Shown here piece by piece: positions 1-11,700 of a stretch of 64,000 nucleotides of DNA. Source of the DNA: Mytilinidion resinicola (Eukaryota > Ascomycota > Dothideomycetes > Mytilinidiales > Mytilinidiaceae). The number at the start of each line of letters is the position of its first letter. Position 1 is the stretch's first letter. The DNA lies in the NCBI RefSeq assembly GCF_010093595.1, contig NW_022985457.1:646506-710505 (forward strand). The letters run 5' to 3'. The translations under genes and the position numbers were made by a program. The notes under the pieces were generated by a model. The model searched no databases and was not told the DNA's origin. It saw only the letters and a program-made list of their open reading frames with translations.

Positions 1-132
1 AGGATCAGGATGTAATGCTTTGTGGCCACGCCGCACTTGGAGAGAGCATTTGGAATTAGTGAGAAACGTAAGCGAGCGAATCGGAGGCCCCGGAGCACTC
101 CTCCGGACTAATTAGAAGATTAGACGTAAGAA

Positions 133-195
133 GGGTGTATACGGAGTAGAAAAGGGGTGTACACCGAGTAAATATAGGGTGTACATTTAGCAGCG
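133..195. repeat. short tandem repeat, 22-bp unit, three copies
   Basis: Three consecutive units start near 133, 155 and 177. Each begins GGGTGTA(T/C)A and the first two continue with (C)GGAGTA or CCGAGTA. The third copy is truncated after GGGTGTACA. It lies in non-coding DNA at the left edge with no link to a gene. Confidence 0.6.
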
Positions 196-374
196 CCCTT
201 CTTTAATTCCACTACTTTACAGCCGAAAAAGAAAAAATAACTAAACTACGACTTACCTTTCATACGGCCCCCAACCTGACCGTTACAGCGGACCCCATTG
301 ATTAACTATTTCAGGATTGGTCCGCCTCCACTCCGAAGCCCATGCAGCCTCTTATCGAGTGCAAATACATGTTT

Positions 375-460
375 TCCGGTCCTCTCACTTCGGGAATCGA
401 ACCCTCGGTGATAGGCAACGCATAAGCCTGCACCCACCAGGGCTGACTGCCTTACTCAAG
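375..460 (-). other. Pol III B-box-like, tRNA-like fragment
   Basis: On the minus strand the sequence GGTTCGATTCC matches the internal B box of tRNA genes. It is preceded by a possible anticodon-type stem (AGGC/GCCT). I cannot fold a proper cloverleaf: the T stem has a mismatch and no 7-bp acceptor stem closes. It may be a decayed tRNA, the tRNA-derived head of a SINE, or chance. Confidence 0.2.
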
Positions 461-545
461 CCGCTTGCTACGTTGGAGGGCTGCTCAAAAATAATCTGAT
501 TAGGTTCACATAACGTGCTCTCCGCTCACTTAATCTCTACCGCAC

Positions 546-1484
546 GTGCCTCACGCTCTCGACGTCGTTAGAGTTGAGTCTCCCACAACAAGTCACCCAA
601 ACCAAAACATCACCTCTGCAACTATGGCCGCCACCACATCCACCCCATCCCGCCGCGCGAAACATCCACTCCAAACTATCCCCTCTCTAACCATACTCTC
701 CAACCCATCCACCCCAAACCACCGCGCGAAACACTCACACCAAAGCTTCACCTCGACGACCATGTCCTCCAACCCATCCACAACAAAGCACCGCGCCAGA
801 CTCCTCCAAGACGAAATTTCCCCAACAATCAAGCCCTCCGCCCCATCCACAACAACCCATCAATCCACTCCCCTCCACCCCGCCATCCCCTCTACAACCA
901 AGTCCTCCGCCGCACCCACCCCCAACCACCGTACCGAATTCCTCGGCGACATCCGCCGCAACTGGACCACCTCCCACCTCTCCCGCATCCTCCCTCCCCA
1001 CCTCACCCCCACCACTCCAACAACCACCTGGCGCGCCCCCCTCCTCTCGCAAAACGACATCTCCCACATCGCCCTCCTGTACCGCATCGACCACGGCGCC
1101 TACTCGACCCCCTTCAACCCGATACCCGTTCTGAAGTACACGCTGCACGCGGACGGCGTCGTCGTGCGGAACCCGACGAATCGGCCGCCGCCGCCGGGGT
1201 GGGCGAGCGCGGTGCTCGACGTCACGGCGGATGAGATATTGGTGGAGCGGTTGGAGAGGGGGGACGAGAGGAGGGAACTCGGGCCGGAGGAGTGGAGTGG
1301 AAGTTTTGTGAGGGCGTTGAGCGAGTTGAGCGAGAAGACGAGGGGACGGAAGGAGGATGCGTGGGCGGTTCTGCAACAAGCGCTGGTGGAGAGGAAGGGG
1401 AAGGAAGTGAGGACGGGAGATGTGAGGAGGGCGGTTGATCTCGTTGGGGGATGGGAGGGGAAGGGATGGGAGGGGAAGAAGTGA
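546..1484 (+). CDS. hypothetical protein with Ser/Thr/Pro-rich N-terminal repeats
   Basis: I do not recognise this 312-aa protein. Residues 1-130 are rich in Ser, Thr and Pro and hold several imperfect 25-30-residue repeats built around motifs such as NPSTPNHRAKH and NPSTTKHRARL. The C-terminal half (about 140-312) is less repetitive and looks globular, with charged helical stretches (LERGDERRELGPEEW) near the end. No signal peptide or membrane segment is visible. There is a possible alternative start at residue 27 (position 624). The opposite strand is also open for long stretches, which is common in such GC-skewed low-complexity DNA, so coding status is probable rather than certain. Confidence 0.45.
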   Translation: MPHALDVVRVESPTTSHPNQNITSATMAATTSTPSRRAKHPLQTIPSLTILSNPSTPNHRAKHSHQSFTSTTMSSNPSTTKHRARLLQDEISPTIKPSAPSTTTHQSTPLHPAIPSTTKSSAAPTPNHRTEFLGDIRRNWTTSHLSRILPPHLTPTTPTTTWRAPLLSQNDISHIALLYRIDHGAYSTPFNPIPVLKYTLHADGVVVRNPTNRPPPPGWASAVLDVTADEILVERLERGDERRELGPEEWSGSFVRALSELSEKTRGRKEDAWAVLQQALVERKGKEVRTGDVRRAVDLVGGWEGKGWEGKK

Positions 1485-2096
1485 AGGGGTTGATCGGGTT
1501 GGCGTGGGGTAGGTATGATGATATTCCTTGCTTGGGGAGGTTTGGATGGGAGATGGTGAGGTAGAGGTAAAAGAGCTTTTGTTCGGTGTTCGGGGCGGGG
1601 TGCCACGTTGATGATACTGTCTTGCTACCGGATGGGTGGCCGAGAGAGAGGGACATAGGAAAAGTTTATTTGGATTTGTCTCTGGCAATCGAAGAAACGA
1701 AAAAGCAGGCAGAAACAGCTCACCATCGTTATGAGGTTTCGAAAATTGACTCTTACACACTCTGTCTATACAAACCACGACTGGCCATTCAATCTACCTA
1801 ATGCTGCGCTCTGTCTTCCCGTCCCCTCCTCTCCCGTGGCCAGTCTGGCACCTCGAAAAGCAGCAAAATGCGACAAACCGTCCTGGGAGGCATAAAGACT
1901 ACCCACCCTCCGACCCGTTTGAATCAGAACGCCTCAACCAAATGCAAGCGCAAGCAATGATTGACTACCGACCCACCGACCTACCAAACCGTGGTGCAGT
2001 TATAGACGATTCATACCCCAGACAGAATAAAGACGCCGACCCCTGTAAGCACGCAAACTAGCTCCCCAAAAGATTCATTCAACGATCAACTAAAAC
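1485..2096. other. intergenic, convergent 3' ends
   Basis: Non-coding interval between the hypothetical gene and the 3' end of VPS27. A short plus-strand open frame at 1801-2061 has no recognisable features. I see nothing else. Confidence 0.5.
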
Positions 2097-4682
2097 CTAC
2101 AGCTCAATTAAGGCCTCCTCTACCTTCGGCGCGACAGGTAACTGATGTTGTGGTGCCGCCGGGAAGCTCTCCGGACCGTAACCACCAGTCGCAAAAGGCG
2201 GTGGCTGCCATTGTACCGCAGCTTGTGCGGGCGGCGCACGCTGCTGTTGGGCGGGAGGCTGCCAGTAAGTTTGTTGCTGCTGGTGTTGCTGTGGCGGGGC
2301 TTGAGCGGCAGGTGGCTGGGATGGAGCTGGAGCTGGAGCAGCTTGCGGTTGAGTTTGTTGTTGAAATGTCTGCGTTGGACCTTGTTGCTGCGGTGCGGAT
2401 ACTGTGTCTGGCTGTTGCCAGTAGGACGTGGATGGGGCGGCTTGGGAGGGATACGGAGGATTTTGTGGTGTTGGGAGCGGCTGAGAGACTTGCGGTGGTG
2501 ATAATGGTGATTGTTGGGGAGAGGCTGGCTTCTGGTGTTGAAGTAGGGGCGTGGGTGCGTAAGTCTCTTGCTGAGGCGCCGAGGGTTGCAATGGCGCTTG
2601 GTCGCCGTAGTAGTACGACGCGGTTGCATCATCTGGAGCGGAAGGCTGCGAAGGCGCATATTGGGTGGCCGGCTGAGACGGGTATTGCTGAGAAGAGACT
2701 CGGCGCTGCATATGAGGCGAACCCTCACTAGGAGCTTGCTGTTGTTGATAGGTCGTACTGGCTGGTCGCTGCTGTTGCGCGATCGGCCCACCACTGTATG
2801 CTGACAGATTTGGATAGGGCTGCTGTGGTTGCTGATATGATTGCTCTTGCGAGGGTGCGCCGTACTGTGATACCGGAGCCCGCTTGTCGAATTGCCCATA
2901 GGTTAGGGCTTGCTGCTGGGGCGTTGGGTATGCGTAAGTAGATTGCGGTCGAGCGTATGCTGGTTCAGACGAGGCCGCATTTCCAGTATAGAAACTTTCT
3001 CCAGCCTGGCTATCTGCCATTCCTGCTTGGATAGTAGGATACAGATTCGACGTCGGTCGCTGCATGCTTGGGGGTAATCCGTAGGCTGCTCCATGCTGGG
3101 CATATGTATTGGAGAGCCGCTCCTCAAGCATCCGGTCATAGTAGCGGACAACAGTAGAAAGTTTAGCGTGAAGGTCCAGAAGAGTGTCTTTAGAAGTTAG
3201 TAGACCACTCAAAGAGTCAAGCGAGAAAACATACCGTGCTTGCTCATTGTCTCGCCATAGGTTCTCGCTAGCTTGGGTCTAAGCTTCCCAATGCCCTCAT
3301 ATAGTTCTTGGATCTGTGGTTCCCGCAATATGGTGCCTGGAGGCTGATGTTGTAACCGGTCAACAAGTGTAGAAAAGAGATTAATGTTTTCCGCTTCCAT
3401 AGGGGTAAGCTCGAAGTCGTTCTTAGGCGCAACTGTCGGAAGTCCGTTTGACGCAGATGATTGCTGCTTTAGTGCCAATGCATGCTTTTTTTTCTGCTCC
3501 TCCATATCCGCTAGAGATGCAGCAATCGCGGCCTTGAGTTCTTCGTCCTCTTCTTCTTCGGCTTGGGGTTGAGCCTGAGGAGTTGGTTTGGTGGTTCCGT
3601 TTATTGGAGGGGCCTTATTCTGTTGCTGTAGTTGTGCCTGCGGAACGTATCCCTTCTGGTGTCCATTGACCTCTTCCAGACTCATCTCAAGCGCCTTCTT
3701 TAGATCGGCATCGAAGCTGTCCTCCACCCGGGCGCTTCGCGGTTCCATCGAGCCTTGATAGAGTGTCTTCGCCGGCTTGCTGGCATCAAAGCCTTTCGGT
3801 ACTGGAGTGCCGCGAGACTTATCCGTCAACTTCGCATAGCAGCCATCGTCCACCCGTACAGGCTCCATAATCCCCAGATGTGGTAGCGGCAAGCTCTTGC
3901 TTGAACAAGCCCCACAAAAGACGTTGCCGCAGTTCCTACAGTGATGTTTCCGATTTGTGAAGGTGAAAGCGGTTCGACATCGCATACAGACGTCAGAGTC
4001 TGTCCATTCCGGAGGCTGCTCCGGTAGATTGATCAGTACAGCTCTATGAAATTCCCAGGGAAGAAAAGAACCTACCGCACTACTATCAAACATACTGCTG
4101 GCAATATCTGCCTTTGGTGGGAACTTATAGCCCTCGCGCTGCAATGTCCGGTAGACTTCGTTGATGTAGATGAGGTTACTCCGCCCCTCGGCAGCTGTGG
4201 CCCACGATTGTATGAGCTCCAGAATCTTGTTCTTCACGTCCTGGTTCGGCTCTGCTGCTCCGTAGGCTTTGAGTATTGAGGTCAGGTTGTCCATGAACTC
4301 CCGGGATGCGATCTCGGCCATGAAATGAGAACCGCCGTTCTTGACGCAGGTATCTGTGAGCTGTGGTGAATGTCAGTCTCCGTTGCTTCCGCGTCACCCT
4401 GGAAGCTGTGAGATATTTACATTGAGGGCCGCGATCTGAAAGTTTGGGTTCTTGTGGCCTATTCGTCGTTTGAGAGACCGCATAGCCTCTTTAGGCTGCA
4501 CAGTCTTGGATCGAATAATGTCGGATATCTCGAGGTTCAAGGCGATATCCTCTCTGCACACGGTTAGCTTGACATGTCCATGAGTGACTCTGGCGAAGAC
4601 AGAGCACATACAAGCTCGAAGAGGTCGCGCGCTCGATCTGCTCATCGAGGGCGGAGTTGGAGGACGCAAACCAGCCCGCCAT
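2097..4682 (-). CDS. vps27: ESCRT-0 subunit Vps27 (VHS-FYVE-UIM)
   Basis: Five exons on the minus strand: 4682-4612, 4553-4421, 4360-4076, 4015-3235 and 3187-2097, giving 786 aa in frame. Exons 1-3 encode the VHS domain (about residues 1-150). A FYVE zinc finger follows (about 163-230) with CxxC pairs and the [11 protein letters not shown]3P-binding motif. Two ubiquitin-interacting motifs come next ([13 protein letters not shown] and [15 protein letters not shown]). The [11 protein letters not shown] to [11 protein letters not shown] segment is the Hse1-binding helical region. The last 280 residues are Gln/Pro-rich, and the C terminus EALIEL resembles a clathrin-box. In yeast and fungi Vps27 binds ubiquitinated cargo on endosomes and recruits ESCRT-I. 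The start codon context GCCATGG-type and the VHS-like [20 protein letters not shown] support this start. It is divergent from the Doa4-like gene. Confidence 0.95.
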
Positions 4683-5224
4683 GGTGGCTGAGGGGCTCCG
4701 GGTGGCGCGAGGAAGAGAGTGCAGCTGTAGAGGGGTACGAGGAGCGGAGGCGTAGCACAGTCAACTTGAAGACAGATCCAAGGAGGTGTGAGAAAGGACT
4801 TTGGCAGCGGACGGCGAGGTATCGGGGAGGTAGGTCGCAGCTTAGGCATGAGGCGGCGAGAGAGCTTGTGCGGCTTCGTCACTGGGCCGCTACAACTCCA
4901 CCGCCACAACACCTGCGGAACAAGGCCCGCCTGCGATGTGGAGACCACACGCCCGCTGCGACGCAAACAACACCTGTCTCTCATCTTCTGCACTATTCTC
5001 CGCATTCACATATATACGTCCCAACTCTGCTCCTCCAGCAGCGCTTTTACATCCCCGCAGATCTCTCCGCCAGCGGAACCGTGAACTACCTCACCTGCCG
5101 CCTCCCGACCCCCTCTCCCTGCAATTCTCCGCCTGCTTTCGAGTCGCATCGTCGCCCGTAAACGACCGTTATACCGCCTTGCACCTCTACCATGTACAGG
5201 CCTGCTGGATCGTAATCAGCGGGC
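4683..5224. promoter_or_regulatory. shared divergent promoter region, VPS27 / Doa4-like
   Basis: This is the 542-bp gap between two start codons facing outward. It holds an AT-rich stretch CATATATACG near 5008-5017 and pyrimidine-rich sequence before the plus-strand start. Overlapping short open frames here look like chance. Sharing of regulatory DNA is inferred from position only. Confidence 0.5.
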
Positions 5225-8200
5225 ATGAGCGTTGCCGCACCTCCTCCACCAACAAGTCCGAGGAACGCCATGAGTGGGCACGGCTATGACGCGCCCACCG
5301 CGGGCGAAGGGGGCTGGAGGGGAAGCAGTGCTGCAGGCAGTGATGGTAGAGGGCCTTCCGGAGCTCTGCCTTACTTTCAAGATATCGTGGCTACGGCGCA
5401 AGAAACAGTCAACTCCTTCCGCGGTGCTTCGGTACGTTTGCTCCTGGCACAGAGGCAACTATGGAGGTTGCTAACCCCTTGAATAGATTATTTTCCAAGT
5501 AGACAAGGCTCAGGCGGCTTTCAATTCGGCCAAAATGATGCTACAGCATAGCCGGCGACCAGACCGCGCCTTTCTTGATTACTTGATAGCCTTCACGGTA
5601 CTTACAGAGGTCATACCGTCCAATCCTCGATACATAGAGTTTCAGAGCAGCAGGGGTCCAAGATACAGGCAGCTACAGGAGTTGACGAAGGTATACAGCG
5701 AGGCTTCACACACGAAAAAATACACTGACTGTGAATGAGGAAATCCGACTGTACCAGGAGAGATTCGAGAAAATCAAGGACATAATACAGAATGATAATA
5801 AGAGAAACGGAACACAGCCTATTCGTCGCGCTCTCGCACGCCCTTCTTCAAGAGGCGTCGATAACGTGTCGCGAAATTACCGGCCTGTAACGCCAAACGG
5901 ACAAATGAATAACTACGACATGTCCAGCATACGGCACTCGTTGCCAAGCGCCCCGACACCAGTCTCTCGCGATGATGAGTTGATGCTCCCGCAGCGTCCA
6001 TCTCTCGATGTGCCAACCGATTATACGAATGGCCGCTCGTCACCGTCAGGCTCGTCCGATTCTCATAGATCCAGGCCGCCTGTCCACCCTAAACCACATA
6101 ATTTGCATGGTAGATCTTTGGGAAGTAATGGAGTGCCACCAAGCAATGGATCGGTGGACCCCCTCATGGAGCGTTTCAGTCGTTTAAGGCCTACGCCCCA
6201 GGCAATCGATACAGGCAATTCGCCAAAAGCGGGAGCATTCTCCGCTCAAATGCCTTCTCCTACAGAATATACTTCATCCAATCGACCGTCAGGGCCGCGG
6301 GATATGCCTCCGCCGCCCTCGGTGCCTCCTCCCCATCCACCAAAGTTACCCCTGAATACTCAACTTGCAGCGTCGATGCCGAAAGAACCAAGCCCTACAT
6401 ATAGTCCTGCTAGGAATTTGTCAACTCCTGCGAACATAAACCCTCCTCGGAGCACTGCTCGAAGCATGATTGGATCTGGCGGTCGAAGCAACTCTCTAGC
6501 GTCTAGTGTGCCGGCATATCCTCCAAACACGAATGGTGATACCGACTCGTATTTTCCATCCGCGAATAACTCGCAGACGACTGTACCGGTTCGACGGAAA
6601 TCGATACATGTGCCCCGAGAGCTTGACATCAGCGCTGAAAAGCTGTATGATTACACGAGGATGCATAGTGTTTTACTAATTGATGTTCGAGACCGGGAGG
6701 AGTTTGATGAAGGTCATATTTATGTGAACAATATCATGTGCGTGGAACCGACGGCTCTCGAAGAGGGGAAATCTGCCGAACAATTACAAGACCGCCTAGT
6801 TCTTTCTCCGGACGAAGAGCAGAATATGTTCGAACGACGCAACGAGTATGACTTAGTGGTATACTACGACGAATCAACGGCGAGCACGGCATTTCTATCC
6901 CGACCTCCTCGAAATGACCAAGAGGTAGCTCTGAAGCGGCTTTTCGATACGCTTTACGAGTTCAATTCGGATAAGCCACTACAGAGACCTCCGATTCTGC
7001 TTATAGGAGGAATACACGCCTGGACTGATCTTCTAGGGAGTACGGCTCTAAAAACGTCAAACACAGCGGCTCTCGTAGCTTCTGGTCACACGAAGCCGTC
7101 GCGTGCGATTAGAAGAGTGCCAATGGCAAGAAATGGCGCAAGACCAAATATCCAGCGGAGGCGTGATTATGCCCCTATGGACCCAGAAGAAGAACGAAAG
7201 CTGCTGGAGGAAGCGCGAAGAGACAGACCCGCCCTCGAGAGGCAATCTATGGACAACATCGGCGAGGAAGAAACAGAATCACCGATCTATCGCACCACTG
7301 ACGATTTCCTACGTCGTTACCCTGATCCGGCCGAAATAGAGCATCAGTCTATGATATATCCTCCCTCTCGGAAGCCGGTTCCAAACACCTATACCACTCC
7401 CGCTATTCCCTCGGTGCCTTCACGACCACCTCCATCTGTACCTCGAGTAAGCTACAGTGGAGTTCACGAGCGACAAGTTGCCCCTCAGGGCCGGGTTACT
7501 CAGCTTCCAGCATACGTGTCACCAAGCTACCATCCACAATACAGGCTTCCCAAGACGGGGCTCCACAATTTCGGCGTAACATGCTACATGAATTCAACAA
7601 TTCAGTGTCTGAACGCTACAAGCCCACTTACCCAGTTGTTCCTGAGCAACGGATACTTAAAGTTGATACAGCGGGAGAACTGGAAAGGAACGAGGGGATT
7701 GATGTCTGAAACCTTCGCGACACTTGTGCAGAACCTGTGGGGGAAAGATCATAGACCGATTCGGCCATCTTCTTTCAGGGTAAGTCCTTCATTTTCTCAG
7801 CATAAAGTCATCCATACGGAGAGCTAACCATTTCGCAGAAAATCTGCGCACGATTCAACTCGGAGTGGGGTATCGACCGACAGCAAGACGCTAAAGAATT
7901 CCTAGAATTTGTTCTGGATTCTTTTCACGAGGATTTGAATACCGTGTGGGCGAAACCTCCGCTCCATCAGCTTACCCCAGCCGACGAGTTAGCTCGTGAG
8001 GCCCTTCCGAGGCCTTATGCGGCCAAGATTGAATGGCGTCGTTATACCCATCGCGAGCAGTCGGTAGTTGGAGATATGTTTGCCGGTCAACACGCATCAC
8101 AACTCAGCTGCACAGTCTGTGGGACTACGAGCACGACATATGAGGCATTCTGGAGTATCAGTGTCGAGATACCGAAAGATCGACCCGCAGACTTAAGAGA

Positions 8201-8762
8201 CTGCCTACGGTCCTATTGTGCGCAGGAACGATTATCTGGCGACGAAGTTTGGAAGTGTCCGAGATGCAAAGTGGACCGCGAAGCTACGAAAAAACTCACA
8301 ATCACGCGAGCCCCCGAGTTCTTGGTCATCCATTTCAAACGCTTTAGCGCATCTCACACTGAAAGGGCACGTAAAGTTCGCACGCCCATAGAATTCCCGC
8401 TTCATGGACTGGATCTCGCGCCTTTCACGCTTCCACCCCTCAAGCCGGAGGAAGAGGACTACATCATCGCCCATGCAAATGCAGGCGCACACAATCTTGC
8501 CGAGTTGAAAGCAGACTCCGCCATGAACGGCCCTTATGTTTACAACGCGTACGGAGTCATCCGACATATGGGCAACACACTAAGCAGCGGGCATTACACT
8601 GCACTAGTGAAAGACAAAGGCAAGGGCGTCTGGCGTGAGTTCAACGACGAAAAGGCCACGGATTTTGACCCTACTCGTTCGTCCACCTCGAGCCGATTGC
8701 AGAACGAGAACGCTTATATCGTTTTCTACGAGCGCGACAAGTCGCCTGGGGGGTTCTTTTGA
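5225..8762 (+). CDS. doa4: ubiquitin carboxyl-terminal hydrolase, Doa4/Ubp4 type (rhodanese + USP)
   Basis: Four exons (5225-5431, 5487-5690, 5740-7779, 7839-8762) encode 1,124 aa. Residues 1-140 form the helical N-terminal domain; 150-420 are low complexity and proline-rich, including a PPPPSVPPPHPPKLP run. A rhodanese-like domain follows (about 425-545; LLIDVRDREEFDEGHI). The USP catalytic domain covers about 740-1120. The Cys box is GVTCYMNSTIQCLN (nucleophile near residue 750), the His box is MGNTLSSGHYTALVKD, and two CxxC pairs (CTVC, CPRC) form the zinc site. Doa4 removes ubiquitin from cargo at late endosomes before it enters multivesicular bodies, so it functions downstream of the Vps27 protein encoded next door. 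The substrate class is inferred from yeast. Confidence 0.93.
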
Positions 8763-11700
8763 GATCATACTAGGAGGGAGGGGCTTGGTAACATACCGGG
8801 CCCGATGAAACACGAAGTGAATGAGAAACGCAGTCTTGGAATGAGCAATGGTTTGGTTTGAATGCATTGTTGGCGTTCTTTTTTTTGGGCGTGTTTATAT
8901 ACCAATTGCATTCTTTTTTCTGCACGGATTTTCGTACCATTGAGTCTTCGTCATCTTCCAATGAGCTATTGGGGCTGGGCAGAATGCGCATTAGACATTC
9001 TTGCGGCGTTGATGGCAATGCATTGGGGGGAATATGGCTGCGCATTGCGGCAGGGCGGTTAAGAATCTCTTCTCTGAGGTCTACTTTTTATCGAAGTCAA
9101 TCTAAAGTCACATCTTTCACCATTGTACTTTCTCAGGGTTCATTTCCCACTCCTTTGATACTCTCTTGGTTACCGGACGTTATTGTCTAAGTAGCCCAAG
9201 TCATCACCCAGTAGATCCAGAATCCCGGGAATTAGTTTCAGATTCTGGCGTCACGGAGTTCACGTTGCACTTAAAAGTTCAAAAAGGTGTGGAAGCCACT
9301 CAAGCAGCGGCGAGGGTTTCACAGCCTCGCGGCAAATCTACTCAGACTATTGTTTTAATCACACAAAGGTCACAACGAGCGAAACGGTTGCAAGGCAGAA
9401 GAGGTGCACGCGGAGTCAGAATATCATAAAAGAAATACGTACGTGCTTCAGTTCGTCATGGAAACGTAACTATACTAATTTCTGCTTGCGATAGTTGACC
9501 CAACGACTCGACCACATGATCCGATCTTAATACTATTTCCAGATCTCCTGCCATATTTCACACCAAGAGAAGGTACCAAACTCTATCGCGAGATCAGTTT
9601 TCCGATGTTCATGAGATGTTGAGGTCTCCAGCATTGGAACTCCACATTGCCAGCGTCAGTGTGAGTGTGATTTTCGATCTGGACCGAGCGTCCATGCTTA
9701 TCCTGTGCAGATGGTTTTGCACGTCAAAGAGTAAATACCCTCACTACTTCTCATGAGCAATGGGGGTAGTTGGTTTAGGCCACTTGGATACTCCGCCCAC
9801 ATGGCATTTGACATGGACCGCTTTGAGAACTTCTACCGGCTGGTCGTTCTCCATGACCGGTTCGACTCGTGGGTTCCGTAAGGCTGGCCCATACATGTCA
9901 GTACCACGTGTTATTTTCCGGCAACATGTTCCCTAGACAGCGACGAGGCCTCAGACTCATAGAAGTCCCGGCATGTTCGTTGTTAGTCTCTGACCGCAGC
10001 ATGCCACCATACATAGATGCCCCAACTCAGGATTAGTGATAGCGGCGATCGCCCTGTGTGGCTAGAGAAGTTCCTCAAGGGTGGTCTGCTGAAATACCCA
10101 TTTCGTAGTGGGCTCGGCGATGTGACTAACGGTCCTCTTACGTGACTGGGGAGCGGTAGTTGACGAGTACTTGTCAACTGTAATCTCACATCGGGCTTTG
10201 CTAGTATTGGTGGCGATGCTTGCTCGTACATAATGCACGCTCTTGCTGGGTTTCACATTTTGAGCTGAATGGAATACAGAGGTCATGGTTTCGGAATACA
10301 TTGCGGTCGTTCGAAGTCCGAGTCGATCACCAGAAAGATGCTCACATTTGTTGGGATCCTGGGAGTTGTGGACTGGTCAAGTTGGCCCGCGGTCCGTCCT
10401 CCATATGTCCAGACGCTGAAATATTTTAGGCAAGACTGCGGAAACATGGCAAATGTCTGTTCTTCATGTCGAAAAGGCCAGCCAAGCACTGCCCGCTCCA
10501 AGGCTAGTGGGAATTCCCTGATACCTATATGAACTTTCTCTATGCTAAAGCTGATCAGCCGACGCCAACCAAACATCACGATTGACCTTGAATGCTTTTG
10601 AGAGCTCAAAACTCATCTCACCCGACGGCCTCTCACATGACTTCCGAACCCGTAATCATCACTAGACAAGTTTCGTTATTAGCTCGGAGTCAGATGCAAC
10701 CAGGTTCTCCACACGGGGATGTGCTTGGATCTTTATTCCTGGATTCAGACCGCAACATGGCGATTCAGTGTGGTCGAATTTTTTGCGCAAAGCCAGCAAA
10801 ACATGGCCTGAATAGATATGGTTTTTGGAGCAGCTAGCATCTGCTCCCAACACTCCGTTCTAGTAGGGAGGTTTATGGGGTGCCTGCCCAGGCCAACCGA
10901 CCATGTAGGTCACTCTTGGCGTTGATTTCAAGGTGTTTCAAGATTTCGTCGCCGCTTTTGACGATACTTGAAGTTACAGTTGGCTTTTAGACGCACAACG
11001 CAACATGGGTTGCTTTACTAGCTGTCCTTTCCGTTCGGCGAGGCCAACCTGAGATGTAGTGCTCTTAGAAGGCTTTTTGAGCGGCTAGCTTGTGCCTAAC
11101 GCGAAGCCCGGCAAAACCCTATTCTGCCCAACCTGACGCTCGATCGGACATCGCTACCTAGGTATCGCTGTCAACGTCTTTTACGAGTGTAACGCTCGAA
11201 AGCTCTCTCCTCCGCCGTTCTATAGATGTCGTGGAGTATTTTTGCTTTGTCACCAAATTGACCGCACGCCCCTCAGTGTCTGATCCGCTAGAAGGCTCGA
11301 TTCTGGGACGCGGACAGCAACATTTGTCATTAAAGTTTCGTGTTGTTAATGACAGGGCGGACTGAATATACTCCGCCATCTCTAACATTCGAGCAGCTGG
11401 CTTTTGCTCCTACCATCGATAGTGTTTCGTGGGCTGTTTGGTCAGGCTAACCCATTTTCACGTTCATCCGCGAAGAATTTTGGCACGCAATGTACGCGAC
11501 CTCCATAGGAAAACGGGGTCATTGTATGTTTCTCCTGTGCTTCTGTTCACGGCTTGGGGTTAGATGCTACCGAACAGTTTCTCCACTTATAAAAGCAGTA
11601 TAGCGATCGATGTGGCCCCAAGACTCTAATTCCATCATTTCTGTTCCCAATTTTCCACTCAGCACGCGGGCTGCCGACATAGTCCAGGACCCGGTAATGG

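Noticed and set aside
735..1778. 347-codon open frame antisense to the hypothetical gene
   Set aside because: Very low complexity (Pro/Ser then Gly/Val runs), overlapping the plus-strand frame. It looks like a by-product of GC skew.
1801..2061. 86-codon plus-strand frame
   Set aside because: It lies between convergent 3' ends, with no motif and no splice partner.
4574..5161. 195-codon plus-strand frame across the VPS27 start
   Set aside because: It overlaps VPS27 exon 1 antisense and the promoter, and has a composition typical of a shadow frame.
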